Below are positions 49,201 through 52,945 of a DNA stretch of 64,000 nt, in pieces. The stretch covers positions 2,074,271 to 2,138,270 of the forward strand of contig ML677329.1 in the NCBI GenBank assembly GCA_007922305.1, written 5' to 3'. This DNA comes from Dermatemys mawii. Taxonomy: Eukaryota > Chordata > Testudines > Dermatemydidae. Position numbers and translations under genes: made by a program. A model generated the notes under the pieces. It had not been told where the DNA came from and searched no databases. It saw only the letters and a program-made list of their open reading frames with translations. Each line of letters begins with the position of its first letter. Position 1 is the first letter of the stretch.

Positions 49201-50835
49201 ATTTTAACATGAAAATATACTCAGGCAGTTTGCTCAATTTTAGGATATGTAACCTGAAGTGCATGTCTTCTCATTTTGTTATAATAAAACACCGTAAGAA
49301 ACAACAAGTATCACATTTCCCCGAAATCCCGAAAGTCTTAACCCTGAAGATTTATGCACATGCTTACCTGGTGTATATGAACAGACTCACTGGGAATACA
49401 AATATTCCCATCAAAACTACTCAGGTGTACAAAATAAACTACGTGTGTAAGTGTTTGCAGAACCAAGGCCTGAGTGTATTACAGCCTCCAAAGTGTTCCC
49501 AAGATGCAGTTTCCCAACTAGAAAGGTTTTATCACTTCGACAGGGGAGCCCACTGCCACCGCAAGGATGGCAGGTAAGTCGGCTGAAGATGCGCCGACTT
49601 CAGCTACGTTATTCATGTAGCTGAAGCTGCATATCTTCAGTCGATCCCTCTCCCTAGTGTAGACCAGCCTTCAGGGAGCTGGAGTACAGAAGTCGACAGG
49701 AGAACATTATGCCATTGACTTAGGTTGTCATCAACAACACTGCATCAATAGCAGCAGTGCTGATTTAGCCGTTAGACAAGCCCCCAGTGAAAGCATCCTG
49801 TTTGGTTAATAATTAAATCACATAGTGTATTAATATCATGTGCTGCAAAGAGACTCAATATGAGTATCACAAATTGAGGTTAACCGCTCACAGGAGCACA
49901 AGAACCTCCTGTGCACTGAAGGCACTGCTTCACTCTACATCCCATTATGTGCCACTAAACCAGCCTGTCACTCAGCTAGATGGGTGTACGACTGTATCGC
50001 ACGGTACATGTGCTAACCCCTGGTGCACATGCACACAGGGCAGCTAACCAGGGCCCAAGACAAAACACACTGATTCTGTCACATGGTATTTCAATCTTCC
50101 CTCCCCACCCTAGTCCCCCAATGCCCCAACCTGTTCCAGCCCCCTAATCCTCAAATGCCCGCTCTGTCCCAGGCCCCTCACCCCAGCTCCCCCATGTCCT
50201 CTTCTATCCCTATCCCCTTAATCCCTCCTCTCGCAGCACCCCACTTCCCCCTTACAACCCCCCACGCCCTCCTGACCAAACTCCCATCCCAGCTCCCACC
50301 GCCTCCATCCTCCCACACCCTCCTCCATCCCAGCCTGCACAACCCAGCCCCCCCCACACACCCTCGTCCCTGCTCCCCATTCCAGCCCTCGCCGCCACCC
50401 CAGACACCCATCCCAGTCCCCCCAACCCAGCCCCCCACACCGTCATGTCACAGCCCCCATCCCAGCCCCCACCGCCGCTCCAGCCCCCCGCCCCAGTCCC
50501 TCCATCCCAGCCCCCCAAGTCCTCCTCCATCCCAATCCAGCCCCCCAACTCCTGTCCCAGCGCCCCAGTTCTCCCATTACAGCCCCCTTACACCCTCCTG
50601 TCCCTGCTCTCCCACCCCCTGCACCGCCGCCCTCCTCTGCCCCTTGCCCTCGCCGCTCGACTGCCACCGCGATTGCCCCGTCCGGCCAGCCCCGCCCCGG
50701 CGCTAGGCCCGCGCGGATCCCCGGCCTCGGCTCCTCACCGTTCTGACAGGGCGGCGCCCTGGCCGCGGCGGCGGGCGCTCCGGCCCCCGCGGGGGCTCCG
50801 GCAGGGCGCGGGGGGATCCCGGCTGGCGCCGACAT
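40..50835 (-). CDS. SEC24B: SEC24B, COPII coat cargo-adaptor subunit (5' part, 14 coding exons)
   Basis: Gene-level entry; the exons are listed separately. SEC24 proteins pair with SEC23 in the inner COPII coat and select cargo for export from the endoplasmic reticulum to the Golgi. Fourteen exons on the minus strand, 2352 nt in all, join without a frame error into 784 codons. About residues 1-505 are low-complexity Ser/Tyr/Gln/Pro-rich sequence with an acidic block near 345. Residues about 541-582 carry the zinc finger (CRSC then CNLC). From about 583 the SEC24 trunk starts, with YGEPHKRPEVQNSTVEFIAS and VYLFVLDVSHNAVEAGYL. The family is about 1270 residues long, so the rest of the trunk, the helical and the gelsolin-like domains lie beyond the left edge. 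Assignment to B rather than A rests on the N-terminus (VNNQASSAPAPLSSSSDDEE, YPGVNQLSS, GGLSLQ, PESLRPVNL). Sequence match is from family knowledge, not from a search. Confidence 0.95.
247..984 (-). other. SEC24B introns 13 and 12 (either side of exon 13)
   Basis: Two short AT-rich introns (247..595 and 652..984). I see no repeat or conserved block in them beyond the splice signals. Confidence 0.8.
596..651 (-). CDS. SEC24B: SEC24B coding exon 13 (trunk domain)
   Basis: A 56 nt exon between ccatag and gtatga, entering in phase 1 and leaving in phase 0. It encodes DVFLPTPDSLLVNLHESKE, matching SEC24B throughout. It was located by continuity of the protein, as the exon is too short to stand out alone. 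Flanking introns are short (333 and 349 bases). Confidence 0.95.
985..1103 (-). CDS. SEC24B: SEC24B coding exon 12 (trunk domain)
   Basis: 119 nt between ctctaaag and gtaagt, entering in phase 2 and leaving in phase 1. It encodes LPGDSRTRIGFITFDSTVQF then YNLQEGLSQPQMLIVSDID. The IGFITFDS strand belongs to the trunk vWA-like fold. The acceptor polypyrimidine tract is a run of nine or ten T on the transcript strand. Confidence 0.97.
1534..5360 (-). mobile_element. DIRS-like retrotransposon remnant with inverted terminal repeats
   Basis: On the minus strand, decayed gag-like coding sequence is visible: LHTLKDSRATLNSL near 2740-2790 and TPTDKESKWLELLG followed by RLQFRISNDQGLLAKKDF near 3050-3180. 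An acidic/Pro/Ser-rich stretch lies at 3780-4190. Past it is the start of a reverse transcriptase at about 2150-2345 (VDSLLPRGAVEWVPLD, FLLPKENG, RPILDLS), interrupted by stops. The catalytic RT core, RNase H and tyrosine recombinase are absent. The two ends, about 1554-1640 and 5270-5352, are imperfect inverted repeats sharing gttcttcgagat-like and attccactgag-like words. A third inverted copy of the left end lies at 1797-1870, like the internal complementary region of DIRS elements. Family call is from memory of vertebrate DIRS proteins. Confidence 0.7.
4875..5147. mobile_element. Small DNA transposon with inverted ends, nested in the DIRS-like element
   Basis: Ends are agggttggtccacac on the left and gtgtagacatgccct on the right, imperfect inverted copies of each other. 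The interior has atcgat and tcgac words and no coding capacity. Same family as 25530..25760. Probably a non-autonomous DNA transposon; superfamily not certain. Confidence 0.65.
6205..6560. mobile_element. Terminal fragment of an interspersed DNA-transposon-like repeat
   Basis: Starts with near-duplicate AT-rich units containing taattgtgattaa and taatcgtgattaa, then a long AT-rich arm. I recognise this as the end of a repeat common in reptile genomes, probably hAT-related. Only one end is present, so bounds and class are uncertain. Confidence 0.45.
6656..6768 (-). CDS. SEC24B: SEC24B coding exon 11 (trunk domain)
   Basis: 113 nt between tttacag and gtaagt, entering in phase 0 and leaving in phase 2. 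It encodes LRPPQPAVYLFVLDVSHNAV then EAGYLTIVCQSLLENLD. The VYLFVLDVS strand is the first beta strand of the vWA-like trunk fold of SEC24. All residues expected here are present. Confidence 0.97.
8698..8850. mobile_element. Short DNA-transposon relic
   Basis: Left end agggctggcattag and right end ctaatctggccct are imperfect inverted copies. The interior is about 130 bases and non-coding. Resembles a reptile short non-autonomous transposon. Confidence 0.5.
8851..8942. mobile_element. hAT-like end fragment
   Basis: Ends with ggttgagatccgctg, which resembles the terminal repeat of common vertebrate hAT elements (inverted form of cagtggttctcaacc). The opposite end is not visible. Confidence 0.35.
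10813..10922 (-). CDS. SEC24B: SEC24B coding exon 10
   Basis: 110 nt between tgtttag and gtaaat, entering in phase 1 and leaving in phase 0. It encodes VPEEFMYNPLTRSYGEPHKR then PEVQNSTVEFIASSDYM, the start of the trunk domain and nearly invariant in vertebrate SEC24B. The donor side is AT-rich (gtaaatatatat). Confidence 0.97.
10923..12143 (-). other. SEC24B intron 9
   Basis: 1.22 kb intron, two thirds of it occupied by a CR1 fragment. 10923..11298 is AT-rich sequence without a recognised feature. Confidence 0.8.
11299..12116 (+). mobile_element. CR1 LINE fragment (reverse transcriptase)
   Basis: On the + strand, opposite to SEC24B, this encodes CR1 reverse transcriptase in broken frames: TLYLDFQKAFDKVPHQRI, then after a frameshift near 11600 SVPQGSILGPVLFNLFINDL, then DDTKLL and WMKFNVDKCKVMHIG across a stop at 11809. 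The expected aromatic/Ala-Asp-Asp box reads FEDD, so a key position is altered. The 3' end after SMVLPSLEYC is lost. Both ends are truncated. Inactive. Confidence 0.9.
12144..12270 (-). CDS. SEC24B: SEC24B coding exon 9 (zinc finger)
   Basis: 127 nt between ctttttag and gtaagt, entering in phase 0 and leaving in phase 1. It encodes QLPVITSSTIVRCRSCRTYI then NPFVAFIDQRRWKCNLCYRV. The four cysteines form C-x2-C-x17-C-x2-C, the SEC23/SEC24 zinc-binding module; all four are intact. A CR1 LINE fragment on the opposite strand ends only about 28 bases beyond the donor (see findings). Confidence 0.97.
12271..13255 (-). other. SEC24B intron 8
   Basis: 0.99 kb AT-rich intron; no repeat or conserved block recognised apart from the splice signals. 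Confidence 0.75.
13256..13358 (-). CDS. SEC24B: SEC24B coding exon 8
   Basis: 103 nt between ctttgcag and gtaaaa, entering in phase 2 and leaving in phase 0. It encodes SFRCTLTNIPQTQALLNKAK then LPLGLLLHPFRDLT. This is the strongly conserved start of the folded part of SEC24, before the zinc finger. The whole exon matches the vertebrate protein closely. Confidence 0.96.
14895..15015 (+). mobile_element. MIR-like ancient SINE
   Basis: The words gaggcaaacaggggttaagt, gatttgcccaatgtcaaaag and gtagagttggaactagaatg follow the core of MIR-type SINEs. An old, diverged copy. Recognition is by memory of the consensus. Confidence 0.6.
15087..15284. mobile_element. Tigger/pogo-like short element with TA duplication
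   Basis: Both ends are flanked by TA (15085..15086 and 15285..15286). The left end caggcaagtcgcatcttac and the right end gtaagacgtgactcgcctg are inverted copies with few mismatches. Length 198 bases, no coding capacity. TA target duplication and end sequence fit the Tc1/mariner-Tigger group. Confidence 0.8.
15644..15828 (-). CDS. SEC24B: SEC24B coding exon 7
   Basis: 185 nt after a ttttttcag acceptor, entering in phase 0 and leaving in phase 2. It encodes QYPGVNQLSSTLGGLSLQ, then PESLRPVNLMQDRNILPVSP and NLNSDLRKLNCSP. Two donors are possible: gtaggt directly after the last kept base, or gtatac five bases later. Only the first preserves the frame into exon 8 (GA joined to TTC gives Asp-Ser), so it is chosen. 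Confidence 0.95.
15829..16597 (-). other. SEC24B intron 6
   Basis: 0.77 kb intron; contains CT and T runs around 16180..16220. No other feature seen. Confidence 0.8.
16598..16773 (-). CDS. SEC24B: SEC24B coding exon 6
   Basis: 176 nt between ctatcctag and gtgaga, entering in phase 2 and leaving in phase 0. It encodes a Pro/Ser/Thr-rich linker, TSSPAPTPQTSRAPKPFGYG, then YPTLQPGYQNATPSTSAMPP and ends GFQQYPQ. The PKPFGYGYPTLQPGYQNAT block is conserved in SEC24B. The next exon continues with QYPGVNQ, reproducing the known junction. Confidence 0.95.
16774..18123 (-). other. SEC24B intron 5
   Basis: 1.35 kb intron; a short CA/C-rich tract lies near 17742..17762. No transposon recognised. Confidence 0.75.
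18124..18204 (-). CDS. SEC24B: SEC24B coding exon 5
   Basis: 81 nt between a tttttag acceptor and a gtgagc donor, entering in phase 2 and leaving in phase 1. It encodes IDSSSTTSSASPVINNYDAL then EGGGYP. SSTTSSASP and YDALEGG are direct matches to SEC24B. It is also a multiple of three with the same phases as exon 4, so exons 3, 4 and 5 form a run of symmetrical cassettes. Confidence 0.93.
20755..20838. repeat. Palindromic short interspersed repeat
   Basis: Starts ctctgattcagcaaagtact and ends cttgctgaatcaag, so the two ends are inverted copies. The same gattcagcaaag word recurs at 32588, suggesting a short palindromic transposon family. Confidence 0.5.
21247..21464. mobile_element. Short hAT-like element
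   Basis: Left end cggtagttctcaaa and right end tttgagaacctctg are imperfect inverted copies typical of vertebrate hAT elements. Flanks tgatagag and tgacagac match at 6 of 8 positions, as an aged 8-bp target duplication. 218 bases, non-coding. Confidence 0.75.
22093..22964. mobile_element. Non-autonomous hAT element with C-rich interior
   Basis: The ends caggtatgggcaaac and gtttgcccacccctg are inverted copies. Flanks ggttaaat (22085..22092) and tgttaaat (22965..22972) match at 7 of 8, as an 8-bp target duplication. The interior (22190..22700) is a degenerate C-run array like that in SEC24B intron 1, so the transcript strand is G-rich. 872 bases without transposase coding. Confidence 0.85.
23397..23434. 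repeat. 12-bp tandem repeat
   Basis: Three perfect copies of acacagtagtat in a row, plus two bases of a fourth. Short minisatellite. Confidence 0.95.
24842..24946 (-). CDS. SEC24B: SEC24B coding exon 4 (acidic block, in-frame cassette)
   Basis: 105 nt (35 codons) between ttcacag and gtctgc, entering in phase 2 and leaving in phase 1. It encodes MQYGGYVNNQASSAPAPLSS, then a serine run and DDEEEDEEDEEAG. Because it is a multiple of three with matching phases on both sides, exon 3 can join exon 5 without a frame change. I recall a SEC24B isoform lacking this segment in mammals, so it may be an alternative exon here too (inference). The donor gtctgc is weaker than those of neighbouring exons. 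Confidence 0.93.
25530..25760. mobile_element. Small DNA transposon with inverted ends
   Basis: Left end ttagggcaggtctac and right end cagactagggctaa are imperfect inverted copies. The interior contains an inverted pair, cttcagctacg and cgtagctgaag, near 25680..25710. Same family as 4875..5147 and 49530..49795. Confidence 0.65.
26880..27411 (+). repeat. GC-rich region with about 36-bp tandem repeats beside an LTR
   Basis: An open frame from 26992 contains three related 12-residue units, LPCTSYLKDLLS, LHHASYLQELPC and LPRASYPEEPWY (about 27111..27220). The frame runs on into the adjoining LTR. GC content is far above the surrounding intron. Most likely transposon-derived (for example internal retroelement sequence) rather than a host gene; family not identified. 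Confidence 0.5.
27412..28343. mobile_element. LTR of a retroelement, with internal 94-bp tandem repeat
   Basis: Begins tgtgacagg and ends cctgtcaca, a perfect 9-bp inverted pair of LTR type (TG...CA). Flanks tccc and tccg agree at 3 of 4 bases, so a short target duplication is possible but not proved. Inside, the segment attacccagactctgg...attatttgg recurs with a period of 94 bases (starts 27939 and 28033). No internal coding region of a provirus follows. Orientation not determined. Confidence 0.65.
28725..28920. mobile_element. hAT-like relic containing a hairpin
   Basis: The right end reads cagtttgaggaccgctg, a hAT-type terminus. At 28725..28818 tttttggcggac and actcccgag pair with ctcgggagt and gtccgccaaaaa to form a stem. 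The left terminus is unclear. Confidence 0.45.
29560..31165 (+). mobile_element. CR1 LINE, 3' part, degenerate
   Basis: + strand, opposite to SEC24B. ENKEDPGNYRPVSVISIPGK at about 29770 is the CR1 reverse transcriptase N-terminal motif. Later come EKVPGVTVDQKLNDSQQCDA (about 30510..30570) and a stretch of the RT thumb region. The end near 31145 carries the tttctatgattttatga tail typical of CR1 3' ends. Frames are broken throughout and a small hAT element is inserted at 29876. The 5' bound is approximate. Confidence 0.85.
29876..29950. mobile_element. 75-bp hAT-like mini element nested in CR1
   Basis: Left end cagtggttttcaacc and right end gattgaaaaccacc are inverted copies. It interrupts the CR1 copy; removing it restores a continuous CR1 reading (aactagag joined to gataatagg). 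Confidence 0.75.
31232..31255. repeat. A24 homopolymer
   Basis: Uninterrupted run of 24 A shortly after the 3' end of the CR1 copy, though CR1 does not normally end in poly(A). It reads as T24 on the SEC24B transcript. Confidence 0.95.
32588..32672. repeat. Palindromic short interspersed repeat
   Basis: ctgattcagcaaagcactta on the left pairs with taagtgctttgtgaaat on the right. Related to 20755..20838, and to the single arm at 58268..58320. Confidence 0.55.
33536..34263. mobile_element. Solo LTR with perfect 5-bp target duplication
   Basis: Begins tgtcataagta and ends caatcctgaca, giving TGTCA/TGACA inverted ends. Both flanks are gcacg (33531..33535 and 34264..34268), a perfect 5-bp target duplication. 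728 bases with no internal viral genes, so it is a solo LTR left after recombination. A ttattaaaat word near 33920, followed by a T-rich segment, could be its polyadenylation signal. It contains a G14 run at 34181. The exact duplication suggests a comparatively young insertion. Confidence 0.85.
34742..34927. mobile_element. Tigger/pogo-like short element
   Basis: Left end cagtggattccggttaatt and right end gattaactggaatccactg are inverted copies. Left flank is TA; right flank is CA, one change from TA. Inside, the segment caattaagcggctgccccaa occurs twice (near 34792 and 34874). 186 bases, non-coding. Confidence 0.8.
35655..35905. repeat. GC-rich repeat with direct-repeat borders
   Basis: The 16-mer gttgtgcaggcctgat occurs at 35659 and again at 35889 in the same direction. 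The part between 35760 and 35890 (ccgcgggccgcacag, gcatgtggcccctgg) resembles a hAT-type non-autonomous element. Class uncertain. Confidence 0.45.
36038..36205 (-). CDS. SEC24B: SEC24B coding exon 3
   Basis: 168 nt between a gttcag acceptor and a gtattg donor, entering in phase 2 and leaving in phase 1. It encodes GIVDSSHPVSQNVQF through SSIRTPVADRLTEPASV to SESLLQE. The SQNVQ and TEP..V..NTQLSESLLQ words align with SEC24B between the exon 2 block and the acidic exon. Low-complexity Ser/Thr/Pro/Val-rich linker. The rest shows substantial divergence from the mammalian protein, usual for this segment. Confidence 0.9.
38660..38831. mobile_element. Tigger/pogo-like short element with TA duplication
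   Basis: Left end cagtggaaccccgc and right end gcaggattccactg are inverted at the outer bases, and both flanks are TA (38658..38659 and 38832..38833). 172 bases; a GC-rich centre sits in AT-rich DNA. Confidence 0.8.
39625..39887. mobile_element. Small DNA transposon relic
   Basis: The interior repeats tatactggaaaa and gccagtata words, and the right end gtagatctggcctta resembles the gtctacac-type ends of other small transposons here. The left end (aggtacagaccgg) is only a weak partner. Confidence 0.5.
41475..41585 (+). mobile_element. SINE-like repeat
   Basis: tttatttgtattatgggagc, catttaggaacccc and ggatcagggcccctctgtga follow a repeat I know as widespread in reptile DNA. Clade not certain. 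Confidence 0.5.
41586..41695. mobile_element. Short interspersed repeat of uncertain class
   Basis: agaatacttgtagcacctta, gagactaatcagtttatttc and taagctttcgtgggc form a block common in reptile genomes. It ends with cggatacagactaaacacgg. Class not determined. Confidence 0.5.
44141..44845 (-). CDS. SEC24B: SEC24B coding exon 2 (disordered N-terminal region)
   Basis: 705 nt starting after a ttttcag acceptor with PVQNQIQFPFEYG and ending before gtataat. It enters in phase 2 and leaves in phase 1. It encodes about 235 residues rich in Ser, Tyr, Gln and Pro, with SSASHLHTSVPQSYS, SSVASQGFPLPSGHYAM and YGQVFTSQSLP, all recognisable from SEC24B. No ordered domain is visible. In SEC24 proteins this region is flexible and poorly conserved. 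It is by far the largest exon of the gene in the window. Confidence 0.95.
45625..45850. mobile_element. Small DNA transposon relic
   Basis: Left end agggtttgtctaca matches the ends of the other small elements here. The interior has an inverted pair, gcactggtttaactt and agctaaaccagtgca. The right end is eroded. Confidence 0.55.
46560..46800. mobile_element. CR1-type LINE 3' fragment
   Basis: Words gtccatctagcccagtatcc, caatgccaggtgccccagag and cttctagcaaacagagacta belong to a block repeated many times in turtle and crocodilian genomes, which I take to be a CR1-related tail. No coding sequence remains. Confidence 0.6.
49530..49795. mobile_element. Two joined fragments of the gtctacac-type small transposon
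   Basis: 49560..49670 has gacttcagctacgttattca and ends gtgtagaccagcc. 49675..49790 is a second piece with gtcgacagg and ends agacaagccc. Both resemble 25530..25760. Confidence 0.55.
50095..50640. repeat. Pyrimidine-rich (C-run) minisatellite-like tract in intron 1
   Basis: Degenerate tandem array of CCCC-runs with short words such as ccagccccc and cccatccca on the + strand. The SEC24B transcript strand is therefore very G-rich, with many GGG runs. It begins about 100 bases inside intron 1 and meets the CpG island. Long open frames here are a composition artefact. Confidence 0.85.
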
Positions 50836-51070
50836 AGCTCCGCGATGCGCCTCTACCTCGGCGGACGCGCCGCACGTCACCAACGGAAACGACCCTGGAA
50901 CGCGCGCAGCCGCAGCCTTCTGCCCTGGAACGGGCGCGTGAAGGAGAGAGAGCGGCCGATCCGGCCCCGGAGCCACCGCCACAGCCGACAGCGCCTCCTA
51001 GCGACGCCTCCCAGCCCTGCGCCACCGCCTCAGCCTGCGGGGCCCCTCAGTTCCACCCTCCGTGAGCCGC
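50640..51070. promoter_or_regulatory. CpG island and putative SEC24B promoter
   Basis: This is the only long stretch in the window dense in CpG and GC-rich sequence. It covers exon 1, the 5' end of intron 1 and about 230 bases upstream of the ATG. No TATA box at a suitable distance is obvious, which fits a broad housekeeping promoter. The transcription start cannot be fixed from sequence. Bounds are by eye. Confidence 0.75.
50739..50835 (-). CDS. SEC24B: SEC24B coding exon 1 (start codon)
   Basis: The ATG at 50835..50833 opens MSAPAG, the expected SEC24B N-terminus, followed by an Ala/Pro/Gly-rich stretch ending PPCQN. The exon ends after the first base of a Gly codon, directly before gtgagg (donor at 50738). 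97 nt, so phase 1, which matches exon 2. It lies inside a GC-rich, CpG-dense block, as expected for a housekeeping promoter. The frame stays open upstream of this ATG, but the match of MSAPAG to the known protein start decides it. Confidence 0.92.
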
Positions 51071-51297
51071 CTGCGCCTCCCTGCCATGGCCCACGCAGAT
51101 ATGCAAGTCCCAACTTCTGCTGCAGCCTCTCCAGAAGCTTCTGCAGCCCTAGATATAGTCCTGTGGACCCCTCCCTTTTTCTCTCCCCTCCTTAGATTTG
51201 AGCCAGTTCTGGTCAGGGGTTCTGATCAACCAGGGCCCCTTTGCCGTCTGTCCAATCTCCAGCTGAGTGTTTCTGCTGATTATAGCTCTAGCAGCAA

Positions 51298-51445
51298 ATG
51301 GTAGAAAACATTAACAAAAGGCAGACGACTCCATTAAAAGACACAGCAGTGTTCAGCATTGCAACTGATGAGAGCGTGGATATAAACCACATTCCACGTT
51401 TGGCAGTTGTTGCAAGATATTGTGCTTCCAATGAAATCCAAGAGG
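51298..51445 (+). mobile_element. hAT transposase fragment
   Basis: Translation LKDTAVFSIATDESVDINHI then PRLAVVARYC matches the catalytic-domain region around the first acidic residue (DES) in hAT/ZBED-type transposases. Only about 45 residues remain before unrelated G-rich sequence takes over at 51445. Inactive. Confidence 0.7.
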
Positions 51446-51640
51446 ATAGGGGGTGGAGGCCTGGAGGGGCAGTTAGGGGCTGAGGGTGTCTGGAGGAGGC
51501 GGTCAGGGGAGAAGAAGCCAGGGAGTTGTATGAGTTGGAGGTTCTGAAGGAAACAGTCGGGGGCAGAAAATGGGTGTGGGGGGGGGCAATACGGAGCAGG
51601 GGCCAGGCTGTTAGGGAGACACCTGGGTGTAGTGTATTAA
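51445..51640. repeat. G-rich degenerate tract
   Basis: Runs of GGGG with words such as gaggggcagttaggggctga on the + strand. Looks like the reverse of the C-run arrays at 22190..22700 and 50095..50640. Confidence 0.6.
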
Positions 51641-52189
51641 ATTGCTCCCGGTAGAAATGTACTACTTACAGTGTACTACTTACAGATGCCAGTCCTGGTG
51701 CTCCGTAAGGTGCACACTCCTATGGCAGCAGTGCTGCCTGGATAAGAGCTTGCAGCTCTGCCCCCCAGAGTGCAGACAGCACAGCGAGCTGAGGCTGCGG
51801 GAGAGAGGCCTGAAGCTAGCTTCCCTGCCTGGGACCTCTGGCATTGCTGCCCATCTCTAGCATAGCTGCTGCCCTGTCCACCTCTCCAGCTGAGAGAACA
51901 GACTGACAAAGGGAGAGTTTACCCCCAATTTTAAGAAGTTCAAGCCTTTTACCTTCCTTTTACCTGCACAATGCAGTGACACTTTTTAACCCTTCACAGG
52001 TAAAGCAAGTAGAGAACAGCTACTAAGAGGGATTTTATAGCTAACTGGTTGGGTCGGTGTTGATAAAAGGGAGCTACCTCCCCTGCCGCTACATTTATCA
52101 CAACAACTTTATGAGGCAGCCATCGGTGGGGGCCAGCCCCCCTGCCCTCCCACCCCAGCCTGGCGGCCATCGGCCACACGTTATTAGTA

Positions 52190-52411
52190 TGGGACAGTAA
52201 GACTCACATGCAATGTATTAAGATGAATAAAACCCCACTTCATCACATCTCTCCCCCTGCTAGACCGAACTGAGCAGGGCCCCCCTCTCTGGGATAAAGC
52301 ATCGGCTATAAAGTTGGCTCTCACCTCCATGTTATAACCCTGAGGCTGGAGGCTCCACCTCACGAGTTTGGTGTTGGCCCCTTTCTTCTGGTGTAGCCAC
52401 ATTAGGACCAA
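52190..52411 (-). mobile_element. LTR-retrotransposon RNase H fragment (Ty3/Gypsy-like)
   Basis: Minus-strand frame reads TKLVRWSLQPQGYNMEV then ANFIADALSQRGG. The RWSL...Y...V and ADALS motifs mark the end of the RNase H domain of Ty3/Gypsy-type pol. An internal deletion sits between them and the upstream RT is absent. The adjoining 51970..52150 may be untranslated sequence of the same element. Confidence 0.65.
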
Positions 52412-52439
52412 TTGTCGATGTACATGGTGACACGCTGCT

Positions 52440-52530
52440 AGGGTGACCAGATGTCCCGATTAAATCAGGACTGTCCTGATATTTAACCCTTTGCCCCGTG
52501 TCCTGACCGATGTACGATCGGGAGAATAAT
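52440..52530. mobile_element. Partial small DNA transposon
   Basis: Begins agggtgaccagatgtcc, the same terminal word as the complete 60819..60919 element. The matching right end is missing. Confidence 0.5.
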
Positions 52531-52544
52531 TGTCCTGATAATCA

Positions 52545-52765
52545 CATAAGGAGGTGAGCAGGAGGGGTGAGTAAGCAAGTGGCTGGTAGGAGGGAAGAGG
52601 CGAGCGGAGAGCCAGCGGCAGACAGACCAGGAAGGTGAGGAGGCGAGCGGCGAGCCAGTGGCAGGGCGGGGGCGAGGAGGTGAGCAGCGAGCTGATGGCA
52701 AGGTGAGGACGAGGACGAGGAGGTGAGCAGTGAGCCGGTGGTGGGGCGGAGGTGGGGGCTAAGGA
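52545..52765. repeat. G-rich minisatellite
   Basis: Degenerate tandem units of about 40 bases built from ggtgagcaggagg, gaggcgagcgg and ggcgagccagtgg words. Low-complexity open frames on the minus strand reflect this composition. Confidence 0.8.
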
Positions 52766-52832
52766 GGCGAGTTGCGACGGGGCAGGTAAACAAACCGGCT
52801 GATCCCATATGCCAAGGTTGCAGATCCCTGGG

Positions 52833-52945
52833 CTTGACAAAGCCCTGGCTGGGATGATTTAGTTGGGGATTAGGTCCTGCTCTGAGCAGGGGGTTGGACT
52901 AGATGACCTCCTGAGGTCCCTTCCAACCCTGATATTCTTCACACC
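52833..52945 (+). mobile_element. CR1 LINE 3' end
   Basis: gagcagggggttggactaga, tgacctcctgaggtcccttc and caaccctgatattctt are the typical CR1 3' untranslated end. Only about 110 bases, strongly 5'-truncated as CR1 copies usually are. Confidence 0.85.

Larger units (their letters stand above)
44846..50738 (-). other. SEC24B intron 1
   Basis: 5.89 kb intron. It holds a (CA)n-like tract near 44920, a small transposon (45625..45850), a CR1-type fragment (46560..46800), a transposon pair (49530..49795) and the C-run tract (50095..50640). 46800..49520 is AT-rich with nothing recognised. Confidence 0.75.

Noticed and set aside
50083..50706. 207-codon + strand open frame, Pro-rich
   Set aside because: Lies on the C-run array; composition alone keeps the frame open, and the opposite strand shows equally long Gly-rich frames.
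50443..50982. 179-codon minus-strand frame read as one protein
   Set aside because: Only the part from the ATG at 50835 to the donor at 50738 is coding (SEC24B exon 1); the remainder is intron 1 and upstream CpG island.
52460..52840. Ser/Pro/Leu-rich minus-strand frames
   Set aside because: Produced by the G-rich minisatellite at 52545..52765.
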